55,313 nucleotides of DNA from the IMG/VR virus record IMGVR_UViG_3300047564_001761, positions 1 to 55,313 of that record; one strand, given 5' to 3'. Positions 1 to 6,180 of this stretch are shown here, in pieces (position 1 is the stretch's first letter; each line of letters opens with the position of its first letter). The translations under genes and the position numbers were made by a program. The notes below the pieces were generated by a model. That model saw nothing but the letters and a program-made list of their open reading frames with translations, had not been told where the DNA came from and made no database searches. This DNA comes from a virus.

Positions 1-41
1 TGCTGTTCCAAAAGCACGACTAGAAACCTTATTTGCAAACT

Positions 42-347
42 ATGAGTGATGATTTTTTAAATGCTTTGCTTTCTACTGGTCCTAAAGAAGAAGACATACG
101 TAGAAAAATTCATGACGAACTTCGTGATATGTCATTAGTATTTACAGAAAAAGGACGGAGCCAAATGGCTGCAGGACTAACCCTTGCTTCTATGGTAGCA
201 TTAGGAATGAAGATAGATACAGAAGGTCATAGAATATTTGATGAGCTTTTAGATCTAAGTAATACAGAATCAGCTCCAATTAAAGAGACAGACCAAATGG
301 GTAGAGAAAAGTTTTGGGAAGATTTAGGTAGACCAGATGGCTCGTGA
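42..347 (+). CDS. hypothetical phage protein, 101 aa
   Basis: Acidic soluble protein of unknown function with no recognised domain. The ATG at 42 is preferred over the in-frame TTG at 33, which would add only three residues. A short hydrophobic stretch (AAGLTLASMVALGM, about residues 46-59) is too weak for a confident membrane segment. The 3' end overlaps the next gene by 11 bases, so the two are probably translationally coupled. A real small phage gene is likely; its role is unknown. Confidence 0.6.
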   Translation: MSDDFLNALLSTGPKEEDIRRKIHDELRDMSLVFTEKGRSQMAAGLTLASMVALGMKIDTEGHRIFDELLDLSNTESAPIKETDQMGREKFWEDLGRPDGS

Positions 348-555
348 TTGCTCTGGACCTAGCCTATTAAGTATTTGTCAGTGGATAATAAATAACGTAG
401 AGTCTAAAGATTACTATCAGCTAGAATTATTTAATTACTCTGTAGAGCACAGGTGGATACCTAATGAAGATAGGTTACACAAAGAGGAGTATTTTACTTT
501 ATTTCCGTATGAATCAGCGGTTAATTATGTTCGGTCTTACGAACAGACTTCTTAG
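337..555 (+). CDS. hypothetical protein, 72 aa
   Basis: Small protein rich in Tyr, Glu and Asn with no family recognised. It starts inside the end of the preceding gene, a phage-like overlap. Its last 35 bases overlap, tail to tail, the 3' end of the leftward membrane-protein gene at 521-829, so the two convergent genes share coding sequence. Confidence 0.5.
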   Translation: MARDCSGPSLLSICQWIINNVESKDYYQLELFNYSVEHRWIPNEDRLHKEEYFTLFPYESAVNYVRSYEQTS

Positions 556-829
556 CTGTATTGTGTTCGATTCTGTTAACAGCATCACGAAGACTTGAAC
601 CGTTATTGGTGAATAGTTCGTGTTTGATGGTTGTAATTTCTTGTTCAATTTTCTCAAACCTTTCGTTACCTTCTTTAAGTCTTTCTACAACACCTGGATT
701 ATCTTCTGTGCCATTCCAGTCTTCAATGAATTTGAACCAAGTCTTGAATAGCTTAAAAAACTTGTTAAATATATAAATAAGCGCTGAAAAAGCAGCGCCT
801 ACAAGTACGATCCATTCAAGAATATTCAT
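521..829 (-). CDS. membrane-anchored coiled-coil protein, 102 aa (holin-like?)
   Basis: The N-terminus is a transmembrane segment (ILEWIVLVGAAFSALIYIF, residues 3-21) followed by a basic/aromatic stretch and a charged helix likely to form a coiled coil (VVERLKEGNERFEKIEQEIT). Single-span membrane proteins with this layout are common in actinophages and some lie beside lysis genes. No lysin is adjacent here, so a holin role is only a guess. The start is the ATG at 829; the upstream DNA is very AT-rich with no clear Shine-Dalgarno sequence. Confidence 0.65.
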   Translation of the reverse strand: MNILEWIVLVGAAFSALIYIFNKFFKLFKTWFKFIEDWNGTEDNPGVVERLKEGNERFEKIEQEITTIKHELFTNNGSSLRDAVNRIEHNTAKKSVRKTEHN

Positions 830-901
830 GATAGTATAAGTATATATTAGTATTTATTATGATATAAGAAAAAATTAAATATTTTTTTATTTTACACGCT
901 T

Positions 902-939
902 ATTCTTAGTTGACAAGAATTTATGTGTTAGTGTATAAT
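902..939 (+). promoter_or_regulatory. promoter with -35-overlapping inverted repeat, upstream of tRNA cluster
   Basis: TTGACA at 910-915 and TATAAT at 934-939, spacing 18, predict a start near 946, eight bases before the tRNA. The -35 box lies inside an inverted repeat, ATTCTT (902-907) and AAGAAT (915-920). Close relatives occur at 18368, 18606 and 19178, so this is probably a regulated phage promoter family. Confidence 0.75.
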
Positions 940-953
940 ATACATTACAACAA

Positions 954-1028
954 CGCAGAGTAGAGAAGCTCGGTTATCTCGTCTGGCTCATAACCAGAAG
1001 GCCACGGGTTCGAATCCCGTCTCTGCTA
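954..1028 (+). tRNA. tRNA-Met (CAT), initiator-like body
   Basis: Cloverleaf with anticodon stem TCTGG/CCAGA around loop CTCATAA (anticodon CAT), T stem ACGGG/CCCGT and acceptor GCAGAG/CTCTGC. The first acceptor position is a C:U mismatch, recalling the unpaired 1:72 position of bacterial initiator tRNA, and the D-arm and loop text also resemble initiators. However, the three G:C pairs next to the initiator anticodon loop are not complete (TGG/CCA). CCA is not encoded. Initiator or elongator identity is unresolved. Confidence 0.85.
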
Positions 1029-1420
1029 CTAATCCTGTAGTGGGGGTTAAATGACCTATCAGATGTCATTAAACTGGGTAAAATGACCTGAGCACGTCTA
1101 TGTAAACTGCTCTCTATCGTGGGTACTGGGTACGGATTGGTCTCCAAAACCGATCTTGCAGAGTTCGATTCTTTGACACGGTGCAAACAGAGGAGCGACG
1201 GCAACTCTGGAATATGACTGAACGAAGTCTTTTGTCAGCAAGGGATGAGTAAGGTACACTGGGGGATTAGCGTCCTGATCTTAGCGGGTCTAACTGGTGG
1301 TCGGATGAAAGCGTATATCATACAATGGTATTGTTGACTTATCCGTGGTGGTAAAAGGCAATCCACCTATTCACAATAATTATAAAACCCTGCATTAGCC
1401 ATTACAATGCAGGGCTTTAT
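1029..1420 (+). ncRNA. candidate large structured non-coding RNA between two tRNAs
   Basis: Nearly 400 bases without a credible gene, visibly richer in GC than its surroundings, lying between two tRNAs, behind a strong promoter and ending at a long hairpin. Possible helices include GTCATT/AATGAC around 1061-1087, CAGAG/CTCTG around 1188-1208, GACT/AGTC around 1216-1229 and GGTGG/CCACC near 1348-1368. A tRNA-like stretch with anticodon CCA sits at 1116-1183. Large ornate phage RNAs such as GOLLD and ROOL typically lie beside tRNAs, but I cannot assign a family. Confidence 0.55.
1116..1183 (+). tRNA. tRNA-Trp-like element (CCA) with a shortened D-arm
   Basis: Anticodon stem TTGGT/ACCGA encloses loop CTCCAAA, and the T stem CAGAG/CTTTG encloses TTCGATT. 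The acceptor ATCGTGG/ACACGGT pairs at six of seven positions, one of them a wobble. Only about 11 bases are left for the D-arm, so this is either a degenerate or unusual tRNA-Trp or a tRNA-like domain of the surrounding RNA. Confidence 0.4.
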
Positions 1421-1425
1421 ATTTT
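1388..1425 (+). terminator. rho-independent-type terminator after tRNA/ncRNA
   Basis: Perfect nine-base-pair stem CCCTGCATT/AATGCAGGG (1388-1396 and 1406-1414) followed by a T-rich run. It separates the first tRNA and structured RNA from the next tRNA, which starts immediately after. Confidence 0.7.
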
Positions 1426-1499
1426 GCTCTAGTAGTCCAATTGGTAGAGGCGCATGTCTTAGCAACATGATGTTGTAGGTTCAAGTCCTACCTGGAGCA
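1426..1499 (+). tRNA. tRNA with anticodon loop CTTAGCA (TAG by folding), identity uncertain
   Basis: Acceptor GCTCTAG/CTGGAGC, anticodon stem CATGT/ACATG and T stem GTAGG/CCTAC are all well formed. Loop CTTAGCA gives anticodon TAG (reads CUA, leucine), with an unusual C at position 37. The variable region is only five bases, whereas bacterial tRNA-Leu has a long variable arm. CCA is not encoded. Confidence 0.75.
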
Positions 1500-1502
1500 C
1501 TA

Positions 1503-1531
1503 TTGACAACTTCACATTAATTTATTATACT
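1503..1531 (+). promoter_or_regulatory. promoter, predicted start on the next ATG
   Basis: TTGACA 1503-1508, 17-base spacer, TATACT 1526-1531. The expected transcription start, seven bases after the -10 box, is 1538, exactly the A of the next start codon, so the message would be leaderless. Confidence 0.7.
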
Positions 1532-1537
1532 TAAGTA

Positions 1538-1744
1538 ATGATCAATATGGATATTCCAGACCCATTTGATACATTTGTGTCAAAAAAATATAGGAACTAT
1601 ATTGGTTCAAAGTATGACTTTTTTGCAAGGGAATGGGCTATGAATTGCGGGTGTTGCAACGAAGAGCTTTTTGCAAAAACAAGGAAGATGCTTGTTAAGA
1701 TAAGGCTATATCATACTAGAAATGAATGTATGGGTGGATACTAA
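1538..1744 (+). CDS. hypothetical protein, 68 aa
   Basis: Small protein with a CGCC motif near residues 37-40 and a basic C-terminal half. No family recognised. It is the first gene of a tightly packed rightward operon, and its stop overlaps the next ATG by one base. Translation is probably leaderless from the promoter at 1503. Confidence 0.6.
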   Translation: MINMDIPDPFDTFVSKKYRNYIGSKYDFFAREWAMNCGCCNEELFAKTRKMLVKIRLYHTRNECMGGY

Positions 1745-1845
1745 TGAACTGTAATAAATGCGGTATGGACAAAGAACACATTGAATATTGGGATACCCAT
1801 CAAACCATGAGTGACTATAAGGTGTGGTGCAAGAATGGATCTTGA
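1744..1845 (+). CDS. 33-aa zinc-knuckle-like peptide
   Basis: The peptide begins MNCNKCGMDKEHIEYWDTH and has a C-x2-C pair plus two histidines and a later Cys, suggesting a minimal metal-binding fold. It is supported by its exact TAATG junction with the preceding gene and its overlap with the following start at 1835. Too short for family assignment. Confidence 0.45.
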   Translation: MNCNKCGMDKEHIEYWDTHQTMSDYKVWCKNGS

Positions 1846-2245
1846 ATTAGGTCAAATGTTACTAAGCAATAATGATTGGCACAAATACGATTGTTATTGG
1901 GCATCAGATGGATTAAATTTGATTGCAGAGGTAATTGCTGAGTTGCGTGGAGAGCAGTACTCTACTTATGGATGGAATGGATTGCTTACATCTAATTCAG
2001 GTTCAGAAGAATACATAAATGATGTATTTGAGATGCGACCTTATTGCTGGTGTGGTATGGTGTGGGAAGAAGATCCAAATCACCCGCATGCTCAGGGTTG
2101 TCCTCCAAACTTTTTATACAAGCCAAACGGAATGATAATTACATGGTACAAGCATGCAGCTCGTGGAGCAACTTCAAATAAAAAATATCCAGGGGCCAGA
2201 ACTTGGTTTGAAATAGTTAAGCATTGTATTGGGAGTATAGAATGA
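1835..2245 (+). CDS. hypothetical Cys/Trp-rich protein, 136 aa
   Basis: The ATG at 1835 fits the operon overlap better than the GTG at 1811. The C-terminal half contains CWCGMVWEED followed by GCPPNF, a possible metal site of the kind seen in actinophage proteins of unknown function. It ends with an ATGA overlap into the next gene. Function unknown. Confidence 0.65.
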   Translation: MDLELGQMLLSNNDWHKYDCYWASDGLNLIAEVIAELRGEQYSTYGWNGLLTSNSGSEEYINDVFEMRPYCWCGMVWEEDPNHPHAQGCPPNFLYKPNGMIITWYKHAARGATSNKKYPGARTWFEIVKHCIGSIE

Positions 2246-2418
2246 CAGATCAGATAATTAGGCTTCTTTCTGTTATTATTAATAATGAAATTCAAAGGGA
2301 TCAATGGATGAATGGTTATAATCATGCCTTTAAGATGTCACCTGTTGAAATGATTAAGGCGGGAAAAGAAGAAGAAGTAATAAAATATTTAATGTATCAG
2401 ATTGAGGGTCCATACTAA
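2242..2418 (+). CDS. hypothetical protein, 58 aa
   Basis: The start is the ATG at 2242, overlapping the previous TGA in the ATGA arrangement. The in-frame TTG at 2224 is less likely. Mostly helical, with no recognised family. Part of the 1538-2881 operon. Confidence 0.6.
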   Translation: MTDQIIRLLSVIINNEIQRDQWMNGYNHAFKMSPVEMIKAGKEEEVIKYLMYQIEGPY

Positions 2419-2609
2419 TGACACACGATGAGATGATGCTAAGAATAGCACAGCTATCTATTACACCTGAAACTAATGTGGTTCCAAGCGAATTAGCAAC
2501 TGCTTTGATGGCAGTAGTTGAATATATTAGACCCAATGACTGGGACTTTACTGATGAAAAGTATAACAAGACAGAGATATTTAAGATTATTGAAAGGCAT
2601 CTAAAATGA
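2418..2609 (+). CDS. hypothetical protein, 63 aa
   Basis: Acidic helical protein beginning MTHDEMMLRIAQL. It overlaps both neighbours by one to four bases (TAATG before, ATGA after). No domain recognised; a small operon-embedded phage gene. Confidence 0.6.
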   Translation: MTHDEMMLRIAQLSITPETNVVPSELATALMAVVEYIRPNDWDFTDEKYNKTEIFKIIERHLK

Positions 2610-2881
2610 GCAAAAAGAAAATTGATCGCCCAGAATATATAATTAAGGTTAATCGTGACTGGAGATATGGCAAGAGAGCCAGATTCTGGGATATTCAAAA
2701 GTGGTATCAAATGGGTGCAGGTCCAGAAGACGGATATTGGGGAAATGCTTGTAAGGGTGGTCTAGCATATACTGAGTGGGGTATGTGGTGGGCTATTAAA
2801 AGAAGGCTAAAGAAGATGCAGCTTGGATATAGCAATACCTATTTTAATTTAGATAAGTCTAAAATAAAAGACCTATTGTAA
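2606..2881 (+). CDS. hypothetical basic aromatic protein, 91 aa
   Basis: Lys/Arg- and Trp/Tyr-rich protein with a repeated GYWGN / GMWWAIKRRLKK character, consistent with nucleic-acid or membrane-surface binding, though no family is recognised. Last gene of the 1538 operon. The promoter for the GroES gene begins inside its 3' end. Confidence 0.6.
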   Translation: MSKKKIDRPEYIIKVNRDWRYGKRARFWDIQKWYQMGAGPEDGYWGNACKGGLAYTEWGMWWAIKRRLKKMQLGYSNTYFNLDKSKIKDLL

Positions 2882-2904
2882 AATTTGCTATAAAATGATA
2901 TACT
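2876..2904 (+). promoter_or_regulatory. promoter for co-chaperonin gene
   Basis: TTGTAA 2876-2881 and TATACT 2899-2904 with a 17-base spacer. The start is predicted near 2911, giving a short leader with an AGAAAG-type ribosome site before the ATG at 2927. Confidence 0.6.
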
Positions 2905-2926
2905 ATTAAAAACAGAAAGAAGTAAA

Positions 2927-3223
2927 ATGATTAAACCTATGGGTGCAAACCTTTTAGTAAAGAAGATTGATTCAGTAGATAGAACTACTAAGAGTGGGCT
3001 AGTAATCTCAGCAGCCCTTACAGACAGTGATTTAACACAGGCTACCGTAATCCTAGTTGGGGACGGAGAGCAGAACTACCTTGGAGATACCATCAAGGTA
3101 GACTATATTAGTGTTGGGGATATCATCTATTACGCAGAGCGTAATGGTACAGAGATCGAAGATTTCGATACCAATGAGAAGTATTATCTAGTAAATGCCA
3201 AGAATGTCATGGCAAAGCGATGA
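2927..3223 (+). CDS. groES: co-chaperonin GroES-like (Cpn10) protein
   Basis: At 98 aa it matches the usual Cpn10 length. It has the family layout: an N-terminal strand (MIKPMGANLLVKKID), a mobile-loop segment with the TKSGLVIS pattern, VGDG, then VGDIIYYAERNGTEIE and a closing NEKYYLVNAKNVMA. By family knowledge GroES caps GroEL in the cytoplasm to fold proteins, and phages such as T4 carry their own version (gp31) to fold capsid protein with host GroEL. No GroEL lies in this window, so the partner is presumably the host chaperonin. Its stop overlaps the next small gene. Confidence 0.88.
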   Translation: MIKPMGANLLVKKIDSVDRTTKSGLVISAALTDSDLTQATVILVGDGEQNYLGDTIKVDYISVGDIIYYAERNGTEIEDFDTNEKYYLVNAKNVMAKR

Positions 3224-3372
3224 CCCAGAAGCGTCACCAGAAGCAGCTAAAGCGTAGAAAGAATAAGCAGAAGGACGAACAGCACTACATGATGCGTGAG
3301 TATCGTCGTATGGCCCAGTACATGTTCGGCCAGGCTATGAAGGGTCAGGAAGAGGCTAAAAGTGAGCAGTGA
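3220..3372 (+). CDS. 50-aa very basic peptide
   Basis: Begins MTQKRHQKQLKRRKNKQK, strongly positive, followed by a Met/Tyr/Gln helix. It overlaps the GroES stop by ATGA and runs to the next start, which supports a real gene. The charge suggests RNA or DNA binding or assembly with acidic partners; no family recognised. Confidence 0.55.
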   Translation: MTQKRHQKQLKRRKNKQKDEQHYMMREYRRMAQYMFGQAMKGQEEAKSEQ

Positions 3373-3532
3373 GCGGCTGGAAGAAGGAATTACCCTATTT
3401 TATGATGACGGCATCCTATGGAAGGGTGCTGTATTGTATAAGGGAAGATACTACTTTGATGACATTGGAAGCGAATCCTTCATGGATGAATTAGAGTTTA
3501 TGGATGAATGGTCAGGCCTAAATGCGAATTAA
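3362..3532 (+). CDS. 56-aa hypothetical protein, GTG start
   Basis: Begins at GTG 3362 inside the end of the preceding gene and overlaps the next ATG at 3522. Acidic and aromatic with a plausible beta-hairpin (ILWKGAVLYKGRYYFDDIG). The operon geometry supports it; no family recognised. Confidence 0.5.
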   Translation: MSSERLEEGITLFYDDGILWKGAVLYKGRYYFDDIGSESFMDELEFMDEWSGLNAN

Positions 3533-3713
3533 ATTCTTTGCTGGGGTATGGGATTCATGGGGTATAGAAGTCTCATATTGCCACTGGTATAGAGGCTTTA
3601 CAATAGCTCTGATCCACTGGTATTTTGGCTTTGAAATCTGGACTAAAGAAGAAGTAGAGATTGCTTCAGAAGTAAGACGTAAAATGACAGAAGAAGAGTT
3701 TTCAGAAGAGTGA
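3522..3713 (+). CDS. hypothetical protein, 63 aa
   Basis: Trp/Tyr-rich N-terminal half resembling a small antiparallel sheet and an acidic C-terminal helix. Overlaps the neighbours on both sides. Function not recognised. Confidence 0.55.
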   Translation: MRIKFFAGVWDSWGIEVSYCHWYRGFTIALIHWYFGFEIWTKEEVEIASEVRRKMTEEEFSEE

Positions 3714-3775
3714 GCCGAAAACAGAAGCCCCGTCCAGAACTGGACCTAAATAAAGAGAAACTTAAGGATAAATAA
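3710..3775 (+). CDS. 21-aa basic micropeptide, GTG start
   Basis: Begins MSRKQKPRPELDLNKEK. Its GTG overlaps the previous stop and its TAA ends directly before the next ATG at 3776, so translation coupling is the main support. It could be only a coupling leader for the membrane protein. Confidence 0.35.
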   Translation: MSRKQKPRPELDLNKEKLKDK

Positions 3776-4096
3776 ATGGGATATTGGTCATGGATACTGG
3801 CTGTAATAGGCGTTACAGGCATATTTTTGGTAGGTAAGAAAACTCTCTACGGATGGTTAATTCTCCTACTCAATGAATGCATCTGGATCGCCTATGCATT
3901 AGCTACTGACCAGTACGGTTTTATCGTTATGGCTACCGCCTATGCTCTAGTCTATATTAAATCATATAGGGCCTGGCGGAAAGAGGAAGAATCCAATAAA
4001 GTACGTAATAGAATAAAGGATAAGGTACTCAATAAGGATAAGTATGTCCCAGAGGGTAAATATCCAGAGAAATATGAAATTTTGACGGAGCTATAG
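3776..4096 (+). CDS. small membrane protein, PnuC-like topology
   Basis: 106 aa with three hydrophobic helices (about 3-20, 24-41 and 46-63) and a long basic cytoplasmic tail. The sequence style (GKKTLYGWLILLLNECIWIAYALATDQYGF) matches a membrane-protein family seen in many actinophages, distantly like NMN-transporter helices. It is too small to be a full transporter. Located at the inner membrane by inference; role unknown. Confidence 0.7.
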   Translation: MGYWSWILAVIGVTGIFLVGKKTLYGWLILLLNECIWIAYALATDQYGFIVMATAYALVYIKSYRAWRKEEESNKVRNRIKDKVLNKDKYVPEGKYPEKYEILTEL

Positions 4097-4098
4097 AG

Positions 4099-4290
4099 AT
4101 GTTTAATCTCAGAGGAATACCTACTCCTATATGTCCTTGTTGTCAATCTAGCCTATTACGGGTTACTGTACAGTTTGATCAGGATACATATGATATTGTA
4201 GGATATCTTCTAGATGATGCAGAGTGTATGGAATGTAAATGCTTAATTACTGCTCCAACTCCATTAGATCATCCTGAATATAGCCCATAG
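4099..4290 (+). CDS. zinc-ribbon-like protein, 63 aa
   Basis: Two C-x2-C knuckles (CPCC near residues 12-15 and CMEC near residues 44-47) separated by a beta-rich stretch, a classic treble-clef or zinc-ribbon spacing. Last gene before the terminator at 4327. May bind nucleic acid or protein; not assigned further. Confidence 0.6.
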   Translation: MFNLRGIPTPICPCCQSSLLRVTVQFDQDTYDIVGYLLDDAECMECKCLITAPTPLDHPEYSP

Positions 4291-4326
4291 AAGGCTTATA
4301 GAGCTATCGCTCTGCTTGTGCCAAGA

Positions 4327-4351
4327 GGGGGAATATCCATTCCCCCTTTTT
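4327..4351 (+). terminator. strong terminator ending the first rightward block
   Basis: Perfect eight-base-pair GGGGGAAT/ATTCCCCC stem with a four-base loop (4327-4346) and a run of five T. It closes the rightward genes just before the convergent origin-like region. Confidence 0.85.
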
Positions 4352-4481
4352 GCCATTTCTAGAGCCAAATAACAGGGTTTTAGAGGCATATCTGTGGATA
4401 ACTTGTGGATAACTATATAAAGAAAATTAATAAATAACTAATGTTTATATATGTTATAGTTATATGGGTAATAGCGCATAT

Positions 4482-4553
4482 CAAAATATGAGACGTAATG
4501 TCAAATTTGGAGGGATAAAATATCAACATATGAGACCTATCATATTTGGAGAG
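4482..4553. repeat. iteron-like direct repeats
   Basis: Two imperfect copies of about 31 bases (4482-4513 and 4524-4553) share ATATGAGAC and ATTTGGAG; a partial third ATATGAGAC follows near 4590. They could be binding sites for a replication protein or operator copies. Confidence 0.5.
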
Positions 4554-4646
4554 ACTTGTCAATAACTTGACCATATATATCTCATTATATGAGACAATAT
4601 TCCCGTGATTTTTGGGACTCATCGTAATGTTTTTTTGCATAAAAAA

Positions 4647-4673
4647 TCCCAAATTTCACGGAGAAATTGGGAT
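4647..4673. terminator. bidirectional-looking hairpin
   Basis: TCCCAAATTTC pairs with GAAATTGGGA with one bulge. A-rich on the left and moderately A/T-rich on the right, it could stop the leftward 37-aa gene message. Confidence 0.5.
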
Positions 4674-4692
4674 AAAATAGATTATAATTATA

Positions 4693-4806
4693 TTATTTAA
4701 ATAGTTTTTCTAGAATTCTTTCAAGAAATATAAGCAGCTTATTAGACCTCTTATCTGTATAGTGCATAGGTTGTTTATATAGGTTAGAGAAGTATCTACG
4801 TGGCAT
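4693..4806 (-). CDS. 37-aa basic peptide with strong expression signals
   Basis: Begins MPRRYFSNLYKQPMHYTDKR and ends with an amphipathic basic helix. No family recognised. It has a consensus AGGAGG site, a near-consensus promoter and a leader of two stable hairpins, an expression setup far stronger than its neighbours have. It lies alone inside the origin-like region, so a role in replication control or early takeover is conceivable. Confidence 0.6.
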   Translation of the reverse strand: MPRRYFSNLYKQPMHYTDKRSNKLLIFLERILEKLFK

Positions 4807-4892
4807 TATTATTCCTCCTGCCGCCGTTCGGCGGCGGTGATCCAGAAGATCACCTTACTCCTAGTATAGTACATAGAATAATACCTTGTCAA
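4807..4892 (-). promoter_or_regulatory. promoter and double-hairpin 5' leader
   Basis: On the minus strand TTGACA (4892-4887), 18-base spacer, TATACT (4868-4863), start near 4856. The roughly 50-base leader is almost entirely two abutting perfect hairpins, GGTGATC/GATCACC (4836-4854) and GCCGCC/GGCGGC (4820-4835), the second directly touching the AGGAGG ribosome site (4814-4819). Confidence 0.7.
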
Positions 4893-5087
4893 ATTCCCGT
4901 GATTTTTTAGATCATGTCGTAATGTCTAAATTATATAGATAATACTTATCCACAGAGATATCCACAGGTTGTGGATAAAGTTGTGGATAACTTTTATCAA
5001 ATTTATTCCCCAAATTCCAGTGATTTTTATCATGTTGACGTAATGTCATTTATTTGATATGCTGCATTTTATATGCCGCACACAAAC

Positions 5088-5107
5088 CCCAGCTTTGTCA
5101 AGCTGGG
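5088..5107 (-). terminator. terminator of the leftward block
   Basis: Perfect CCCAGCTT/AAGCTGGG stem with a four-base loop, followed on the minus strand by GTTTGTGT. It lies just beyond the stop of the gene at 5121-5492. Confidence 0.7.
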
Positions 5108-5120
5108 ATCGTGCGTTATA

Positions 5121-5492
5121 TTATGCGTTTTGCGGGATACGGAATCCTAGTTTATCTAAGAGCTCTTGCCCCAAATGATACTGGCAGAATTCCTCAAATG
5201 AATGCCCGTCGATTTGCTTATTTACCATATCAATTTCTACAGTAAAGTCCCATAGATTTGTATTCTCTGGGTCCACCGCAAATAAACCAAAGCCCGTTTC
5301 TGAATTCCAGTCTTCGTTAATTAATTGGCTTACGATAATACGGGTTGCATAGGATGCATCGTTCCACCGTGGCTTTGCCATCCAGATTGCATGTGCGATT
5401 GATGACTCCCATTCAGTCTCGCCCCAATGTGAATATAGGGCCACTGCCTGAGATGTGCCATCGTTGAATACGTAATTGATACGTGCTCCCAT
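5121..5492 (-). CDS. hypothetical actinophage-type protein, 123 aa
   Basis: Soluble mixed alpha/beta protein rich in Trp and Asp, beginning MGARINYVFNDGTSQAVALY. Its N-terminal style resembles a conserved small-protein family of actinophages, but I cannot name it. Last gene of a leftward operon (6114 to 5121), three bases after its upstream neighbour. Confidence 0.7.
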   Translation of the reverse strand: MGARINYVFNDGTSQAVALYSHWGETEWESSIAHAIWMAKPRWNDASYATRIIVSQLINEDWNSETGFGLFAVDPENTNLWDFTVEIDMVNKQIDGHSFEEFCQYHLGQELLDKLGFRIPQNA

Positions 5493-5495
5493 AAT

Positions 5496-5777
5496 TTATT
5501 CTCCTTGTTGTAGTGGGTTTGCCTTGAAGTATTTCTTCAATTCATTGTATGCTCCTACGATGTAGGAAACTGCGCTATCGTTTTTCTTTACTGTGATGTG
5601 TCCAAGTGCTGAGCCAATTGCGTAGGCAGTACCTAAATCATTAGCCTCATGTACAGGCTTGCCCTTATCACCAAGATAAGCAACCATGACCATAACACGA
5701 TAGCAGAGTGTGTTTAATTGTAGTTCGCCATCGGCTTCGTTAGCCCATGCCTGGATTTCGTTACTGATTGTAGTCAT
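5496..5777 (-). CDS. hypothetical helical protein, 93 aa
   Basis: Helical protein with a hydrophobic centre (LNTLCYRVMVMVAYLG) and a second helix after GTAYAIGSALGH. No family recognised. Its 5' end overlaps the upstream gene by 17 bases; GGAG-type sites precede the genes of this operon. Confidence 0.65.
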   Translation of the reverse strand: MTTISNEIQAWANEADGELQLNTLCYRVMVMVAYLGDKGKPVHEANDLGTAYAIGSALGHITVKKNDSAVSYIVGAYNELKKYFKANPLQQGE

Positions 5778-6114
5778 CTAGATTAACCGCTTTCTCATCG
5801 TATTTGTAATTGGACCATTGTACTACAGGTGGCTCGTAGTTGTCAAGAATATCCTTGCCTGGACCCTCGTCTAGGACTATGGTATCTATCACACTGGCTA
5901 CCTCAACTGTATCGTTGTCTTTATTGTGGTAGTTATAGTATTTGAAATCAACTCCCCAATACTTTATCATTGTTAGAAATAGTTTCATTATTCGCCGCTG
6001 GACATTTGGTGGTTGCTTCATCACGTTCATGGCAAAGTCTGAGTCTTGGAATCTAATATCTGAAATTGAATCTACTAACTTTTCTACCGCCTTCTCTTCA
6101 TCTCTCTTAGCCAT
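5761..6114 (-). CDS. hypothetical acidic protein, 117 aa, near-leaderless
   Basis: Charged protein with a helical N-terminal half and an acidic C-terminal region. First gene of the 6114-5121 operon. The promoter TTGACA/TAGAAT at 6151-6123 predicts a transcript starting at 6116, only two bases before the ATG. Function not recognised. Confidence 0.65.
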   Translation of the reverse strand: MAKRDEEKAVEKLVDSISDIRFQDSDFAMNVMKQPPNVQRRIMKLFLTMIKYWGVDFKYYNYHNKDNDTVEVASVIDTIVLDEGPGKDILDNYEPPVVQWSNYKYDEKAVNLDDYNQ

Positions 6115-6122
6115 AACTCCCT

Positions 6123-6165
6123 ATTCTACTAAAAATATGTGGGGGTGTCAAGTACCCACCCCCAC
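6123..6165 (-). promoter_or_regulatory. promoter embedded in a terminator-like hairpin
   Basis: TTGACA (6151-6146), 17-base spacer, TAGAAT (6128-6123) on the minus strand. The -35 box sits in the loop of a GTGGGGG/CCCCCAC hairpin (6139-6165) that is followed by ATATTTTTAG and probably terminates the upstream Lsr2-like gene. Confidence 0.65.
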
Positions 6166-6180
6166 CGCTATTAAATTATA

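Larger units (their letters stand above)
4381..4998. other. candidate replication origin: DnaA-box clusters and repeats
   Basis: Five perfect TGTGGATAA / TTATCCACA nonamers lie at 4393-4401, 4404-4412, 4946-4954, 4970-4978 and 4982-4990, plus a near match at 4958-4966. They occur in very AT-rich DNA between convergent gene blocks. Direct repeats lie between the two clusters. This is the classical look of a DnaA-type origin, but no phage initiator gene is seen nearby, and the 37-aa gene at 4693-4806 sits inside the region. Confidence 0.55.

Noticed and set aside
521-829. Confident holin call for the membrane coiled-coil protein
   Set aside because: One transmembrane helix and no neighbouring lysin; only a weak possibility.
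974-1204. 76-aa minus-strand frame
   Set aside because: Covers the tRNA and structured RNA in the opposite direction; a by-product of GC-rich RNA sequence.
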